From: VXNJ01 sp965249595
Lineage (GTDB): Bacteria; Chloroflexota; UBA11872; VXNJ01
Direction of reading: 5' to 3'
Assembly: GCA_965249595.1 (NCBI GenBank)
Contig: OZ252242.1
Span: forward strand, 1,922,001 to 1,986,000
DNA: 64,000 bases
Shown here: one piece after another, positions 27,230 to 35,825 of the stretch
Layout of the letters: each line of letters begins with the position of its first letter
Position numbering within the stretch: the first letter of the stretch is position 1
Notes under the pieces: generated by a model
What the model was told of the DNA's origin: nothing
The model's database searches: none
Seen by the model: only the letters and a program-made list of their open reading frames with translations
Translations under genes and position numbers: made by a program

Positions 27230-28575
27230 CAGAGAGTGGCCAGGGCCGAGAGCAGCGAATCCAGGGCGGCTGCGTTAGATCGCTCGGTAAATGCCAGCAA
27301 CAGGTAATGGTCAAGTTCGGGGTGGAATTGACCCAAATCGATCCCGCCAATTAATCCGGCCGCGCTCAACGCCGTATTGACCCGGGCGGCGGGAATCGGG
27401 CAGCGCAAGGGAAATTCCCTCACCACCGGGTCTTTGGCCGCAGGGGCGAACCCGGTCGGCCAATCGGCAGCCAGGGCGCGATGGGCGTTTTGCAGGCAAA
27501 GGGTGGCCAATTGGCGGAGGCCGTTGCGACCCAGCGCACTTAAGTGGATCGTGGCCGCCAAGGCCACCAGCGCTTCGTTGGTGCAGATATTTGATGAGGC
27601 TCGCTGGCGGCGGATGTGCTGCTCGCGGGTCTGCAGGGTCAGCACGTAGCCAGTCTCACCGTCTAGGTCGGTGGTCCGTCCGACTATGCGGCCAGGGATG
27701 CGCCGCAGGTGCTCTTTGCGGATGGCGAAGAATCCGGCACCCGGCCCGCCGAGAGCCGGTGAGCCAGCCAGATGGCGCAGTTCACCGGTGGCCACATCGG
27801 CGCCCAATTGCCCCGGCGGCTTGATCAATCCCAGGGCCAGAGGATCGGAGGCCATTACCAGCAGGGCGCCACGGGATCGGGCGGCGGCGGCCACCGGTTC
27901 AACCGGTTCGAGCAATCCCAGGTAACCGGGGCGCTGCATTACTACGCAGGCGGTTTGATCATCGATCGCCAACGCCAACGATGCGCTGTCGCTGCAGATC
28001 CGGCCGTCCTCGATACGCCAATTGGTAACCGGACAGATGTCCACCTCGAGCGGTCGCAGATAGGTCCTCAATACCGCCTGTGAGGCCGGATCGACCGAGG
28101 CTGCCACGACCACCCGACGGCGCCCGGTTGACGAGAGGGCCAGGGCGACCGCTTCGGCCAGGGCCGAGGCTCCGTCGTACATTGAAGCGTTGGCCGCATC
28201 CATTCCGGTCAGATCGCAAACAAGGCTCTGGAATTCATAAATTGCCTGCAGCGTACCTTGCGAAATCTCCGGTTGGTAGGGCGTATAGGCGGTATAGAAC
28301 TCTGATCGGAGCAACATCTGGTCGACCAGCGCCGGAACGTAGTGGTCGTACCAACCGCCGCCGAGAAATCCGGGCTGGGCGCCGAGCGAGCGGTTTTTGG
28401 CGGCCAGCTCGGCCAAATGCGCCAATACGTCCATCTCGGCCATCGGCGGCCCAACGCCCAGCCTGGGGTCGCGTACATCCGGCGGAATATCGGCAAATAG
28501 TTCGTCTATGCTGGCGGCCCCAACGGCGGCCAGCATCACCTCCTGGTCGAAGGCGGTATTAGGCGCGTAACTCAT
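27229..28575 (-). CDS. gcvPA: Glycine dehydrogenase (decarboxylating) subunit 1
   Basis: 448 aa from ATG 28575. The N-terminal half of the split P-protein, partner of GcvPB. Opening MSYAPNTAFDQEVMLAAVG, then DELFADIPPDVR, FLGGGWYDHYVPA, YTPYQPEISQGTLQAIYEFQS and LTGMDAANASMYDGASALAEA match the family closely. The longer open frame from 28617 is rejected because the family N-terminus begins at MSYAPNT. Overlaps the gcvH stop by 17 bp. Confidence 0.95.
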   Translation of the reverse strand: MSYAPNTAFDQEVMLAAVGAASIDELFADIPPDVRDPRLGVGPPMAEMDVLAHLAELAAKNRSLGAQPGFLGGGWYDHYVPALVDQMLLRSEFYTAYTPYQPEISQGTLQAIYEFQSLVCDLTGMDAANASMYDGASALAEAVALALSSTGRRRVVVAASVDPASQAVLRTYLRPLEVDICPVTNWRIEDGRICSDSASLALAIDDQTACVVMQRPGYLGLLEPVEPVAAAARSRGALLVMASDPLALGLIKPPGQLGADVATGELRHLAGSPALGGPGAGFFAIRKEHLRRIPGRIVGRTTDLDGETGYVLTLQTREQHIRRQRASSNICTNEALVALAATIHLSALGRNGLRQLATLCLQNAHRALAADWPTGFAPAAKDPVVREFPLRCPIPAARVNTALSAAGLIGGIDLGQFHPELDHYLLLAFTERSNAAALDSLLSALATL

Positions 28576-28948
28576 CGGTAAGCGCGTCGTAGGCGCCAGC
28601 GTCAAGCAGTAGATCAAGCTGTGCCGGGTCTGACATCTGAACCTTGATCATCCAGCCGGCGTTGAATGGGTCGTCGTTGACATGCTCGGGGGCCATCTCC
28701 AGGTCGCCATTGACGGCTACTACTTTTCCGGAAACCGGGCAAAAGAGGTCAGATACGGCCTTGACCGACTCGACGACGCCAAACACGTCCATCAATTCGA
28801 TCTGCGCCCCCACCGCCGGCAACTCCACGAAGACGACGTCTCCGAGTTCGCTCTGGGCGTAGTCAGAGATCCCGACGGTGACCATTTCACCGTCGGGAAG
28901 CGCCCATTCATGCTCGCGCGAATAGCGCCGGTCGGTTGGATTGCTCAA
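28559..28948 (-). CDS. gcvH: Glycine cleavage system H protein
   Basis: 129 aa lipoyl carrier that shuttles the aminomethyl group between the P and T proteins. REHEWALPDGEMVTVGISDYAQSELGD and the lipoylation site ESVKAVSDL (Lys63) are typical, followed by NDDPFNAGWMIKV. Normal length. It lies about 30 bp downstream of gcvT. No lipoate-protein ligase or lipA is present in the window. Confidence 0.97.
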   Translation of the reverse strand: MSNPTDRRYSREHEWALPDGEMVTVGISDYAQSELGDVVFVELPAVGAQIELMDVFGVVESVKAVSDLFCPVSGKVVAVNGDLEMAPEHVNDDPFNAGWMIKVQMSDPAQLDLLLDAGAYDALTDELRA

Positions 28949-28979
28949 AGTCGCTACATCCGATCAGGTGGGTGCGGAT

Positions 28980-30077
28980 TCATGAGGAGGATCGAGCGCG
29001 CCAACGGCGCACATTCGAATAGAAGGGCAGTTTGCACAGCGTTGCCGGGGCCGGCTTACCGCGTACTTGTACCCACACAGTGTCACCAATTTGACAGTCG
29101 GCCGGCAGAAAGGCCATCGCGATTCCGCGCTTGAGCGTGGGCGACCAAGATCCCGAGGAGATCCGGCCCGGACCGTGGTCGGTGGTTACCGGGTACCCGT
29201 CGCGCGGTATCAGGCGCGAATCGCTCTGCAGCCCGAACAAGCGCTGGCTGGGACCGGTGGCTTGGAGTTCTCTCAGCGCTGACCGACCCACGAACGGGCC
29301 CTTGTCGAGTTTGACCATCGCCCCAAGATTGGCCGAATAGGGGTCGATTTGATCGGAGAGCTCATGACCGTGGAGGGCCATCCCGGCCTCCAACCGGAGG
29401 GTATTGCGGGCGCCCAGGCCGGCCGGGGCGAAACCGGCGTCAAGCAGCGTCTGGAAAACGAATGGGGCCTCGCCGTTTTCTAAGAAAAGTTCGAACCCGT
29501 CCTCACCGGTGTAGCCGGTTCGGGCCAGCCAGCAAGGGCGGCCGGCGATCGTGGTCTCGATGATGGCGGTGCGGCGAACGGGCGCTAAATCAGCCTCCAC
29601 CAACGGAGCGATCAGATCGCGGGTTTTTGGTCCTTGGACGGCCAGCAGGGCGCAGTCGAAGGTCAAATCGCGGATTTGGACATCGAGGTTTCCCGGTACC
29701 AGGGCCGCCAAATCGAGCTCCCGATTGGCGGCGTTTACCACGACCACGAAGCGCTGCCGATCCCAGCGGTAGATCATTGCATCGTCGATGACGCCACCCT
29801 GTTCATTGGTCAGCAGGGTGTATTGCGAACGCCGGTCCGAGAGGCGCTCAAGATTGTTGGAAAAGTGCGATTGGAGCAACTTTTCGGCGTCCGGACCCTC
29901 AACCAGCAATTCGCCCATGTGCGACACATCAAAAACGCCGGCCTGATTGCGGACCGCCTCATGTTCGGCGACCAGCCCCTGGTACTGGACCGGCATGCTC
30001 CAACCGGCAAATCCAACCATTCGCGCGCCAAGCGCGACGTGACAGTTGTGGAGCGGGGTCTTGCGCAGTTCGAACAT
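28980..30077 (-). CDS. gcvT: Aminomethyltransferase (glycine cleavage T protein)
   Basis: 365 aa from ATG 30077. Transfers the methylene carbon to THF and releases ammonia. LRKTPLHNCHVALGARMVGFAGW, MPVQYQG, VFDVSHMGE, the VVNAANRELD region and GYTGEDGFELF are signatures. A longer frame begins with TTG at 30110, but the family N-terminus and a -10-like TAGAAT 8 nt before the ATG favour 30077, probably as a leaderless mRNA. Head of the gcvT-gcvH-gcvPA-gcvPB-dinB-nuclease run. No glycine riboswitch was recognised in the 181 bp upstream. Confidence 0.95.
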   Translation of the reverse strand: MFELRKTPLHNCHVALGARMVGFAGWSMPVQYQGLVAEHEAVRNQAGVFDVSHMGELLVEGPDAEKLLQSHFSNNLERLSDRRSQYTLLTNEQGGVIDDAMIYRWDRQRFVVVVNAANRELDLAALVPGNLDVQIRDLTFDCALLAVQGPKTRDLIAPLVEADLAPVRRTAIIETTIAGRPCWLARTGYTGEDGFELFLENGEAPFVFQTLLDAGFAPAGLGARNTLRLEAGMALHGHELSDQIDPYSANLGAMVKLDKGPFVGRSALRELQATGPSQRLFGLQSDSRLIPRDGYPVTTDHGPGRISSGSWSPTLKRGIAMAFLPADCQIGDTVWVQVRGKPAPATLCKLPFYSNVRRWRARSSS

Positions 30078-30085
30078 GCGGCGCG

Positions 30086-30091
30086 ATTCTA
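30086..30091 (-). promoter_or_regulatory. -10 box placed for a leaderless gcvT mRNA
   Basis: On the minus strand this reads TAGAAT (5/6 match) and ends 8 nt before the gcvT ATG. No Shine-Dalgarno sequence lies between, so the transcript would begin at the start codon. Confidence 0.4.
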
Positions 30092-30258
30092 TGAATCGGA
30101 GTCGGGTCAAGGAATACCGATGACCGTTGCCAACGGTCAGTGGCAGTCCAAAATAATTTTGCCCGCCGCCGACCTCTGGCGGCCGTTAACAAGACTCCGC
30201 CAAGGCAACTGCGCTGCGCAAGACTTTATCACCCACCGGGACCGCCGCGGAAGCGGCG

Positions 30259-30879
30259 ATGGCCGGCCTGGCCAATACCTTGGCGCTGGTGGCAACCCTC
30301 CGATCGCCGCAAGGTTGCCCCTGGGATCGTTCGCTGACTCTGGCGACCATGCGCGAACACTTCATCGAAGAGGCATACGAGGTCGCGGCGGCGGCGGCCG
30401 GGGATGATGACGGCAAACTGATCGAAGAGCTTGGCGATCTGCTGATGCTCATCCTCATGCAGGCCCAGATAGCCAGTGAAGACGGACGTTTCGATCTGGC
30501 CGCCATCGCTGCGGCCCTCAATGACAAGCTGATTCGTCGCCACCCCCACGTATTTGGCAGCGAACGGGCCGAATCGCCCGACGATGCGGTGCGAATTTGG
30601 CAAGCGGTCAAGGCGCAAGAGCGCGGTATTGACGACGGTGACGAGGCGCCCCGCAAAATTCCAGGATATTTGCCGGCCCTCAAATACGCGCGCGAACAAA
30701 TCGCCATTGACCGCGGGGGCAGCGAACCGGGCGATGCGCCGAGCGCCGAATTTGAACTCGAACATGATTTGGCCGAGCGCCTCTATCGGTTGGTTGAAGA
30801 ATGCGATGAACTGGGAGTTGATGCCGAGACCGCTCTGCGCAGCTATGCCGAGGGACTAGATGGCAGGTCGGGCGATTAA
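30259..30879 (+). CDS. mazG: MazG-type nucleoside triphosphate pyrophosphohydrolase
   Basis: 206 aa. Hydrolyses NTPs or aberrant dNTPs to NMP and pyrophosphate. The metal-binding pattern EExxE...ExxD is complete: E37, E38, E41, E57 and D60, after SPQGCPWD. The first MazG domain is intact. The second half is shorter and diverged, though ERLYRLVEECDELGVDAE at the end recalls a truncated second domain. Divergent from gcvT and first in an operon with the P1 peptidase, which it overlaps by 20 bp. A house-cleaning role is inferred. Confidence 0.92.
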   Translation: MAGLANTLALVATLRSPQGCPWDRSLTLATMREHFIEEAYEVAAAAAGDDDGKLIEELGDLLMLILMQAQIASEDGRFDLAAIAAALNDKLIRRHPHVFGSERAESPDDAVRIWQAVKAQERGIDDGDEAPRKIPGYLPALKYAREQIAIDRGGSEPGDAPSAEFELEHDLAERLYRLVEECDELGVDAETALRSYAEGLDGRSGD

Positions 30880-31849
30880 GGCGCGCGAACAGCCGCTCAC
30901 GATCGCCACCGGCGGCCCGGCCCTCCTCGAAGTCGGAGGTGTGGCGGTGGGCAATTACACGAATCTGGCGGCCGGCACCGGTTGTACCGTTTTAACTTTT
31001 GAACCACCGGCAGTGGGCGGCGTCGACGTCCGTGGGTCGGCACCGGGCACCCGCGAAGTGGCCCTGCTGGACCCCCGCTGCCACGTCGACCGGATTGATG
31101 CCGTCGTGCTCTGCGGCGGAAGCGCGCTGGGGTTGGGCGCCGCCAGCGGCGTGGCCGAGGCCCTGCGGGCCGACGGCCGCGGCTATCGAACGCCCGGCGG
31201 ACCGGTACCAATCGTGCCCGCGGCAGTGGTTTTTGACTTGACCACCGGAGAGCCTGCTTGGCCCGGTCCAGAGGACGGTGCCCGGGCTTACCAAGAAGCC
31301 TCCACGGCTGAATTCGAGTGTGGCAATGTCGGTGCCGGCACCGGGGTGACGGCAGGTCCCGGACGGCTGGGCACCAAGTCGGGTCTTGGAGCGGCGACGG
31401 TTACGCGCGGGCCGCTCAGGGTGGGTGCGGTTGCGGCCGCCAATCCGGTCGGCACGGTGCTCGACGAGGAAGGAAAACCCATGGCCGGGCTGCTCAGCTC
31501 CGGCTCAGCGGCCGACCCGGCCATGGTCTACGACCTGATGGATCGCTTTCCTTCAAACACCGTAATCGGCTGCATCGTCACCAACGCCGATTTGGACAAG
31601 CTGGGCGCCTCCAAGGTCGCGCAAATGGCCCAGGACGGATTGGCGCGAGCAGTGAGGCCGGCCCATACCACCCATGATGGCGACACCGTCTTCGTGGCCG
31701 CATGCTCGAGCAATCGGGTTGCGGCGCCGGCCGACCTCGTTGGCGGGCTAGCCGCCGACGCCTTGGCGGCGGCAATCCGGCATGCCGTTCGTTCGGCAAC
31801 TTCGGCTTACGGGATTCCGGCCGCCGCTGATTTGAAAGATCGCGCTTGA
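30860..31849 (+). CDS. P1 family (DmpA-like) self-processing aminopeptidase
   Basis: 329 aa N-terminal-nucleophile hydrolase. VGNYTNLAAGTGCTV, VDVRGSAPGTRE, LCGGSALGLGAASGV and VGAVAAANPVG are family motifs. The likely autocleavage pair is Asn233-Thr234 in SNTVIGC, which would make Thr234 the nucleophile, as in the mycobacterial-type subgroup; DmpA itself uses Ser. HTTHDGDTVFVAA near the end is conserved. Substrate may be small amino-terminal peptides or beta-amino acid peptides. Overlaps mazG by 20 bp and the next gene by TTGA. Confidence 0.9.
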   Translation: MAGRAIKAREQPLTIATGGPALLEVGGVAVGNYTNLAAGTGCTVLTFEPPAVGGVDVRGSAPGTREVALLDPRCHVDRIDAVVLCGGSALGLGAASGVAEALRADGRGYRTPGGPVPIVPAAVVFDLTTGEPAWPGPEDGARAYQEASTAEFECGNVGAGTGVTAGPGRLGTKSGLGAATVTRGPLRVGAVAAANPVGTVLDEEGKPMAGLLSSGSAADPAMVYDLMDRFPSNTVIGCIVTNADLDKLGASKVAQMAQDGLARAVRPAHTTHDGDTVFVAACSSNRVAAPADLVGGLAADALAAAIRHAVRSATSAYGIPAAADLKDRA

Positions 31850-32682
31850 GTCGCCCGATCGCCCTGCTAACCGATTTCGGTCTCGACGACACCTACGTCG
31901 CCCAGATGAAGGCGGTCATTGTCGGGATTTGTCCGGATGCTCCGATCATCGACCTTTCGCACTCCGTTCGACCGCACGACGTGGAGCACGGTGCTTTCCT
32001 GCTTGAAACTGCGTTGCCGGTGTTGCCGGTCGGCTCGATCGTCGTTGCGGTGGTCGACCCCGCAGTGGGTACTAGTCGAGCGGCGGCCCTGCTGCGCACC
32101 CAGCGCCACGTATTGCTGGGTCCCGATAACGGGATTTTGTACCCGCACGCCGCGTCCCTGCGAGGGGGTGGACAGAGGGCCGATTTTTATCGACTCGATC
32201 AACCGCGCCACTGGTTAAAGGATGTCTCGACGACATTTCACGGGCGCGACATCTTTGCTCCCGTCGCCGCCCACCTTGCCGGTTTTGCCGACGACTCCCT
32301 TTCCGATCGCATAGCCGCATTGGGCAGCTCCTTGCCGGATCCAGTTCCAGCTACCGTCCCGCGGGCCACCGCCCACGGTGCGGCCCTGGAGGGCGAAGTA
32401 ATCCATGTCGATCGGTTTGGAAATTTGATTACCAACATTCGCGGCGAGCAAATGTCAAAATTTCAGCGGCCGACGGTAACGGTCCGTGATGGTCAAAACA
32501 TCATCGATATGGGCCGCCCGGTAACTACCTACGCTGGCTACGATGAATTGATTGCCATAGTCGGCAGCGCAGGGTATTTGGAGTTGGCATTGCCGGCGGG
32601 ATCAGCAGCCAATTTTTTCGGCCGGCGCACCTTCACCATTCGCATTCAAATCCACAATGCCCAAGGGGTCAATCGACCATGA
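31846..32682 (+). CDS. S-adenosyl-L-methionine hydroxide adenosyltransferase (DUF62)
   Basis: 278 aa. Homologous to fluorinase and chlorinase but expected to use water/hydroxide, giving adenosine and methionine. The hydrolase triad is visible as Asp71 and Arg78 in VDPAVGTSR (same 7-residue spacing as the archaeal enzyme) and His131 in FHGRDIFAP. LLTDFGLDDTYVAQMK opens the protein. TTG start in a TTGA overlap with the P1 peptidase, and an ATGA overlap with the FAH-family gene. Trimeric cytoplasmic enzyme in the family. Confidence 0.92.
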   Translation: MSRPIALLTDFGLDDTYVAQMKAVIVGICPDAPIIDLSHSVRPHDVEHGAFLLETALPVLPVGSIVVAVVDPAVGTSRAAALLRTQRHVLLGPDNGILYPHAASLRGGGQRADFYRLDQPRHWLKDVSTTFHGRDIFAPVAAHLAGFADDSLSDRIAALGSSLPDPVPATVPRATAHGAALEGEVIHVDRFGNLITNIRGEQMSKFQRPTVTVRDGQNIIDMGRPVTTYAGYDELIAIVGSAGYLELALPAGSAANFFGRRTFTIRIQIHNAQGVNRP

Positions 32683-33611
32683 AATTACTCGCCTATCTCG
32701 ATGCTGACGGACGCCGTCAGGCCGGCCGGATAGCCGGTCGCAAAGTTGAAACCTTCACCGCTGTCGGCGACCTGCTCGATCTAATTCGCCAGGCCGATTC
32801 CACCGGACAGAGCTTGGCCTCCGTCGCCGCCGCGGCCGGCGCCGTGCCCGGGCCCGACCTGGCCCAATTGCTCGAAGCCGGGCCGGACGACCTGCCGCGC
32901 CTGACCGTGCCGCTGCAGATCCCGGAGGCCTGGGGCGCCGGTGTTACCTATCGCAAAAGCGCCCAGTTCCGCGACGAAGACATGACCGCCCCGACCGGGA
33001 TTTATGACCAGGTTTACCTGGCCGAACGGCCGGAACTCTTCTACAAAGGCGACCACCGGCACGCAGTTGGTCCGGGCGAGGCCGTAACCGTGCGGTCGGA
33101 CTCGAATTTCACAGCTCCCGAGCCGGAATTGGCGCTGGTGTTGGGCTCATCCGGGCAGGTACTCGGCTACACCCTCTGCAATGACAATTCGGCATGGGAT
33201 ATTGAGCGTGCCAACCCGCTGTATTTGCCCCAGTCGAAGGTCTTTTACGGCTGCATTTCCATCGGTCCGGTGGTCGTAACGGCTGATGAAATACCCGACC
33301 CCCGCAGCGGCCAACTTTCCGCTCGAATCGTCCGCGATGGCCAGGCCATATTTGCCGGGGCCGTCGACCTCGACCTAATCCGGCGCGAATTTTCAGATCT
33401 CACCGCGCACCTAACGCGCAACAACCCGCTGCATGCCGGGGCGGTGTTGACCACCGGTACCGGCATCATCGTGGAAGAGGATGCCGCGGTCGCCGATGGA
33501 GACGTGGTCGAGATCTCACATCCGGTTATCGGTACCCTGTCCAATCCCGTTGTCAAGCTTGGTCCCAACGACCGCGGTGGCGGGGCCGGCGGACAGTACC
33601 GACGAAACTAG
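32679..33611 (+). CDS. Fumarylacetoacetate hydrolase family protein
   Basis: 310 aa. The C-terminal FAH fold binds a divalent metal through Glu148/Glu150 in APEPELALV and a downstream Asp in NDNSAWDIE. WGAGVTYRKSAQFRDED and DYLPQSKVF-like LPQSKVFYG match the subgroup annotated as 2-keto-3-deoxy-sugar-acid dehydratases or acylpyruvate hydrolases. The specific reaction is not determined. Last gene of the mazG-P1-SAM hydrolase-FAH run (ATGA overlap). A HpcH/HpaI aldolase converges on it, which makes sugar-acid breakdown a reasonable guess. Confidence 0.85.
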   Translation: MKLLAYLDADGRRQAGRIAGRKVETFTAVGDLLDLIRQADSTGQSLASVAAAAGAVPGPDLAQLLEAGPDDLPRLTVPLQIPEAWGAGVTYRKSAQFRDEDMTAPTGIYDQVYLAERPELFYKGDHRHAVGPGEAVTVRSDSNFTAPEPELALVLGSSGQVLGYTLCNDNSAWDIERANPLYLPQSKVFYGCISIGPVVVTADEIPDPRSGQLSARIVRDGQAIFAGAVDLDLIRREFSDLTAHLTRNNPLHAGAVLTTGTGIIVEEDAAVADGDVVEISHPVIGTLSNPVVKLGPNDRGGGAGGQYRRN

Positions 33612-33647
33612 GCCCAGCCCGGGCATAGGCCCAAATTCGAACAAACC

Positions 33648-33669
33648 CGGCCAACGCGGCTCTTGGCCG
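33648..33669. terminator. Hairpin between convergent FAH and aldolase genes
   Basis: CGGCCAA and TTGGCCG form a 7-bp stem with an 8-nt loop in the 174-bp convergent gap. No T tract follows. The rest of the gap shows nothing gene-like. Confidence 0.35.
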
Positions 33670-33785
33670 CCACTCCAATAGAGGCAGGTTGAAGCCCAGG
33701 CCGCCAATTGGGCGCAGGCCGATCACTGCCGGATTGAATGAACCGTTAACCCGGCGGCCGGCCCGCATCCGGGTCGGCTGGCCGA

Positions 33786-34547
33786 TCAGGTTTTCAGGGC
33801 TGCCAACTCGCGGTCGCAGGCTTCCTGGAGCAATCGGAAATCGTTGCCCATGTTGATGAAAGTGAACCCGTCTTTGATGAAGGGGTTGGCGATCGCCGCC
33901 GAGCGGACCGATATCCCGGCCGGTTTTCCGGCGGCTCGGGCGCCGTCCAGGATCGCTTGCAATGCCGCCAGATGATCGGGGTGTTTGAAGGCTTCGCTGC
34001 CGGCCAGGCCCATCTCCAGCGCCAGATCGTTGGGGCCAATGAACATGCAGTCGATCCCGTCCACACGGGCAATGGCTTCGGCGTTAGCGACACCCACCGG
34101 ATCTTCGATTTGCGGGATAACCATGATGTTCTGGTTGGCCCAGTCGCCGCGATAGGAACTGTTCATCAGAGTCGCCCGCGAGGATCCGGCCGATCGGTGA
34201 CCCAGCGGCGGGTAGCGGCAGGCCGATGCGAATTCCTCGGCCTCGGCGACGGTTGATACGTGCGGGAGGATTATTCCAAGCGCACCGGCGTCGAGCATTC
34301 GATTGATGGTCTCTTTGTCTTTGTCCCAGACGCGGGCCATCGGTACGCCGCCGCGGGCTTCGATCGCCGTAAATGTCGCGGTGATGCTGGCAAAGTCCCA
34401 GGCGCCGTGTTCGGCATCTACCGCCGCCCACTCATAACCCGCCGCGATCGAGGCTTCGCCGGCCATCGGCGAGACCAGATTGAGGAAAGCGCCAACCGAT
34501 ACCTGGCCGGCCGCCACTTTGCGCTTAACAAAATTGCCATCGATCAT
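33786..34547 (-). CDS. HpcH/HpaI family aldolase
   Basis: 253 aa class II pyruvate-type aldolase. Catalytic features are present: His in VDAEHGAWDF, Arg in PMARVWDKD, metal-binding Glu in IPQIEDPVG and Asp in FIGPNDLALEMG. Members include 2-keto-3-deoxy-L-rhamnonate aldolase (RhmA), GarL and HpaI, and sequence alone does not separate them. With the FAH-type enzyme and the glycosidase nearby, cleavage of a 2-keto-3-deoxy sugar acid is the best guess. It stands alone on its strand. Confidence 0.9.
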   Translation of the reverse strand: MIDGNFVKRKVAAGQVSVGAFLNLVSPMAGEASIAAGYEWAAVDAEHGAWDFASITATFTAIEARGGVPMARVWDKDKETINRMLDAGALGIILPHVSTVAEAEEFASACRYPPLGHRSAGSSRATLMNSSYRGDWANQNIMVIPQIEDPVGVANAEAIARVDGIDCMFIGPNDLALEMGLAGSEAFKHPDHLAALQAILDGARAAGKPAGISVRSAAIANPFIKDGFTFINMGNDFRLLQEACDRELAALKT

Positions 34548-34699
34548 AAGTTGTTAATTCCACTGCTTCGCTGATTGGCCGGACGACCCGGCCGACTGCT
34601 ACTAGTTTCGCTTTGGCGATCGGGCCATCGGCGGCGGCTTTCCGCTTCTAAAATCTGGCGGGACGTGACCACTGCAAGACGGCGAGAGCTGGGAGCCAA

Positions 34700-35809
34700 A
34701 TGTCCGAAATATGGAACCTTGAACTTCTCGCAAGCGGGGCATATTCGCTGACCATCGGGTCGCTGGGGTGGGCGGCGGCGTTCATCGTCGGTGCACTGCT
34801 GTCCGCCTGGATCATCCATTTCCTGGCCCATCGCTGGCTAAACAAGAGATGGGACCTCTCTGAGGGTCTCGACAAGCAGGTGCTGGGCGCGATTAGGGGT
34901 TTCATACTGCTCATCGGCGTCTACCTGGCGTTCGATCAGCTAGGTGCCAACACGGTCAATTTGGGCCAGATACAGGGCGCCACGATCACCCTCGGCGGGA
35001 TTTTTGTTACCGGTGTGATCATGTGGCTGGCCTGGAGCGGCGCGGCAGTTGCCGGGGCCCTGGTTAAAGACTGGCTGGACCACTATGAACAGATAAACCG
35101 CAGCATTACTTCCCTGATGGTCAATCTGACCCGGGCTTTGATAGTGTTCATTGGTTTTTACGTTGCCTTTTCGTCGTTGGGGTTTGATCTCAATGTGCTC
35201 CTGCTGCCGCTCTCGGCGGTGGGCCTGGGTCTGGGCTTTGGATTGCAGCGCATCACCGAAAACTTCGCCTCCGGCTTGATCCTGCTGGTCGAGCGACCGG
35301 TCAGAGACGGCGACGTGATAGCAATTTCCGGGGTGACCGGGAGCGTTGAATCAATCGGATTGCGGGCCACCATGATTCGCAAATTCGACGGAACCCAGGT
35401 AGTCATGCCCAACTCTGAATTGATAACCCGCCAATTGAACAATTGGACGCTATCCGATACCGTCGTTCGCGCTGATACCACCATCGGCGTCGCCTACGGG
35501 TCAGATCCCGAACAGGTCATGGAAATATTGCTCGAAGAAGTGCATGCCCATCCGGATGCGATGGACGAGCCCGGGCCGCGGGTGTTCTTCACGGGTTATG
35601 GCGATTCGGCGCTCGACTTTCGGGTCATGTTCTGGGTTGAAGCGCCAGGCAAACGCCTTACCACGCTTACCGCATTGCTCACGGCTTGGTATCACCGCTT
35701 CGCCGCAGCGGGCATTGAAATTCCGTTCCCGCAGCGCGATTTACACATCCGTTCCGGTCAATTGACGGCCAACGGAAGCAACGGTAACGGGCAGGCCGAG
35801 ACCGAATAA
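34700..35809 (+). CDS. Small-conductance mechanosensitive channel (MscS family)
   Basis: 369 aa. Four hydrophobic helices are visible, about residues 22-40, 62-80, 95-122 and 142-160. They are followed by the pore helix and beta domain: LPLSAVGLGLGFGLQRITENFASGLILLVERPVRDGDVI (split over residues 172-210), then VMPNSELITRQLNNW. The C-terminal cytoplasmic alpha/beta cage completes the fold. GGGAG precedes the ATG. A TAAAAT at 34649-34654 might be its -10 box. Osmotic-release role by family. Confidence 0.93.
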   Translation: MSEIWNLELLASGAYSLTIGSLGWAAAFIVGALLSAWIIHFLAHRWLNKRWDLSEGLDKQVLGAIRGFILLIGVYLAFDQLGANTVNLGQIQGATITLGGIFVTGVIMWLAWSGAAVAGALVKDWLDHYEQINRSITSLMVNLTRALIVFIGFYVAFSSLGFDLNVLLLPLSAVGLGLGFGLQRITENFASGLILLVERPVRDGDVIAISGVTGSVESIGLRATMIRKFDGTQVVMPNSELITRQLNNWTLSDTVVRADTTIGVAYGSDPEQVMEILLEEVHAHPDAMDEPGPRVFFTGYGDSALDFRVMFWVEAPGKRLTTLTALLTAWYHRFAAAGIEIPFPQRDLHIRSGQLTANGSNGNGQAETE

Positions 35810-35825
35810 TTCAGCGGACCAACGG

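Noticed and set aside
30078..30258. Glycine riboswitch upstream of gcvT
   Set aside because: Neither the tandem aptamer core nor a leader of sufficient length is visible, and gcvT appears to be leaderless.
30186..30765. Minus-strand frames of 173-178 codons
   Set aside because: Antisense of mazG, which has all metal-binding residues in the right order.
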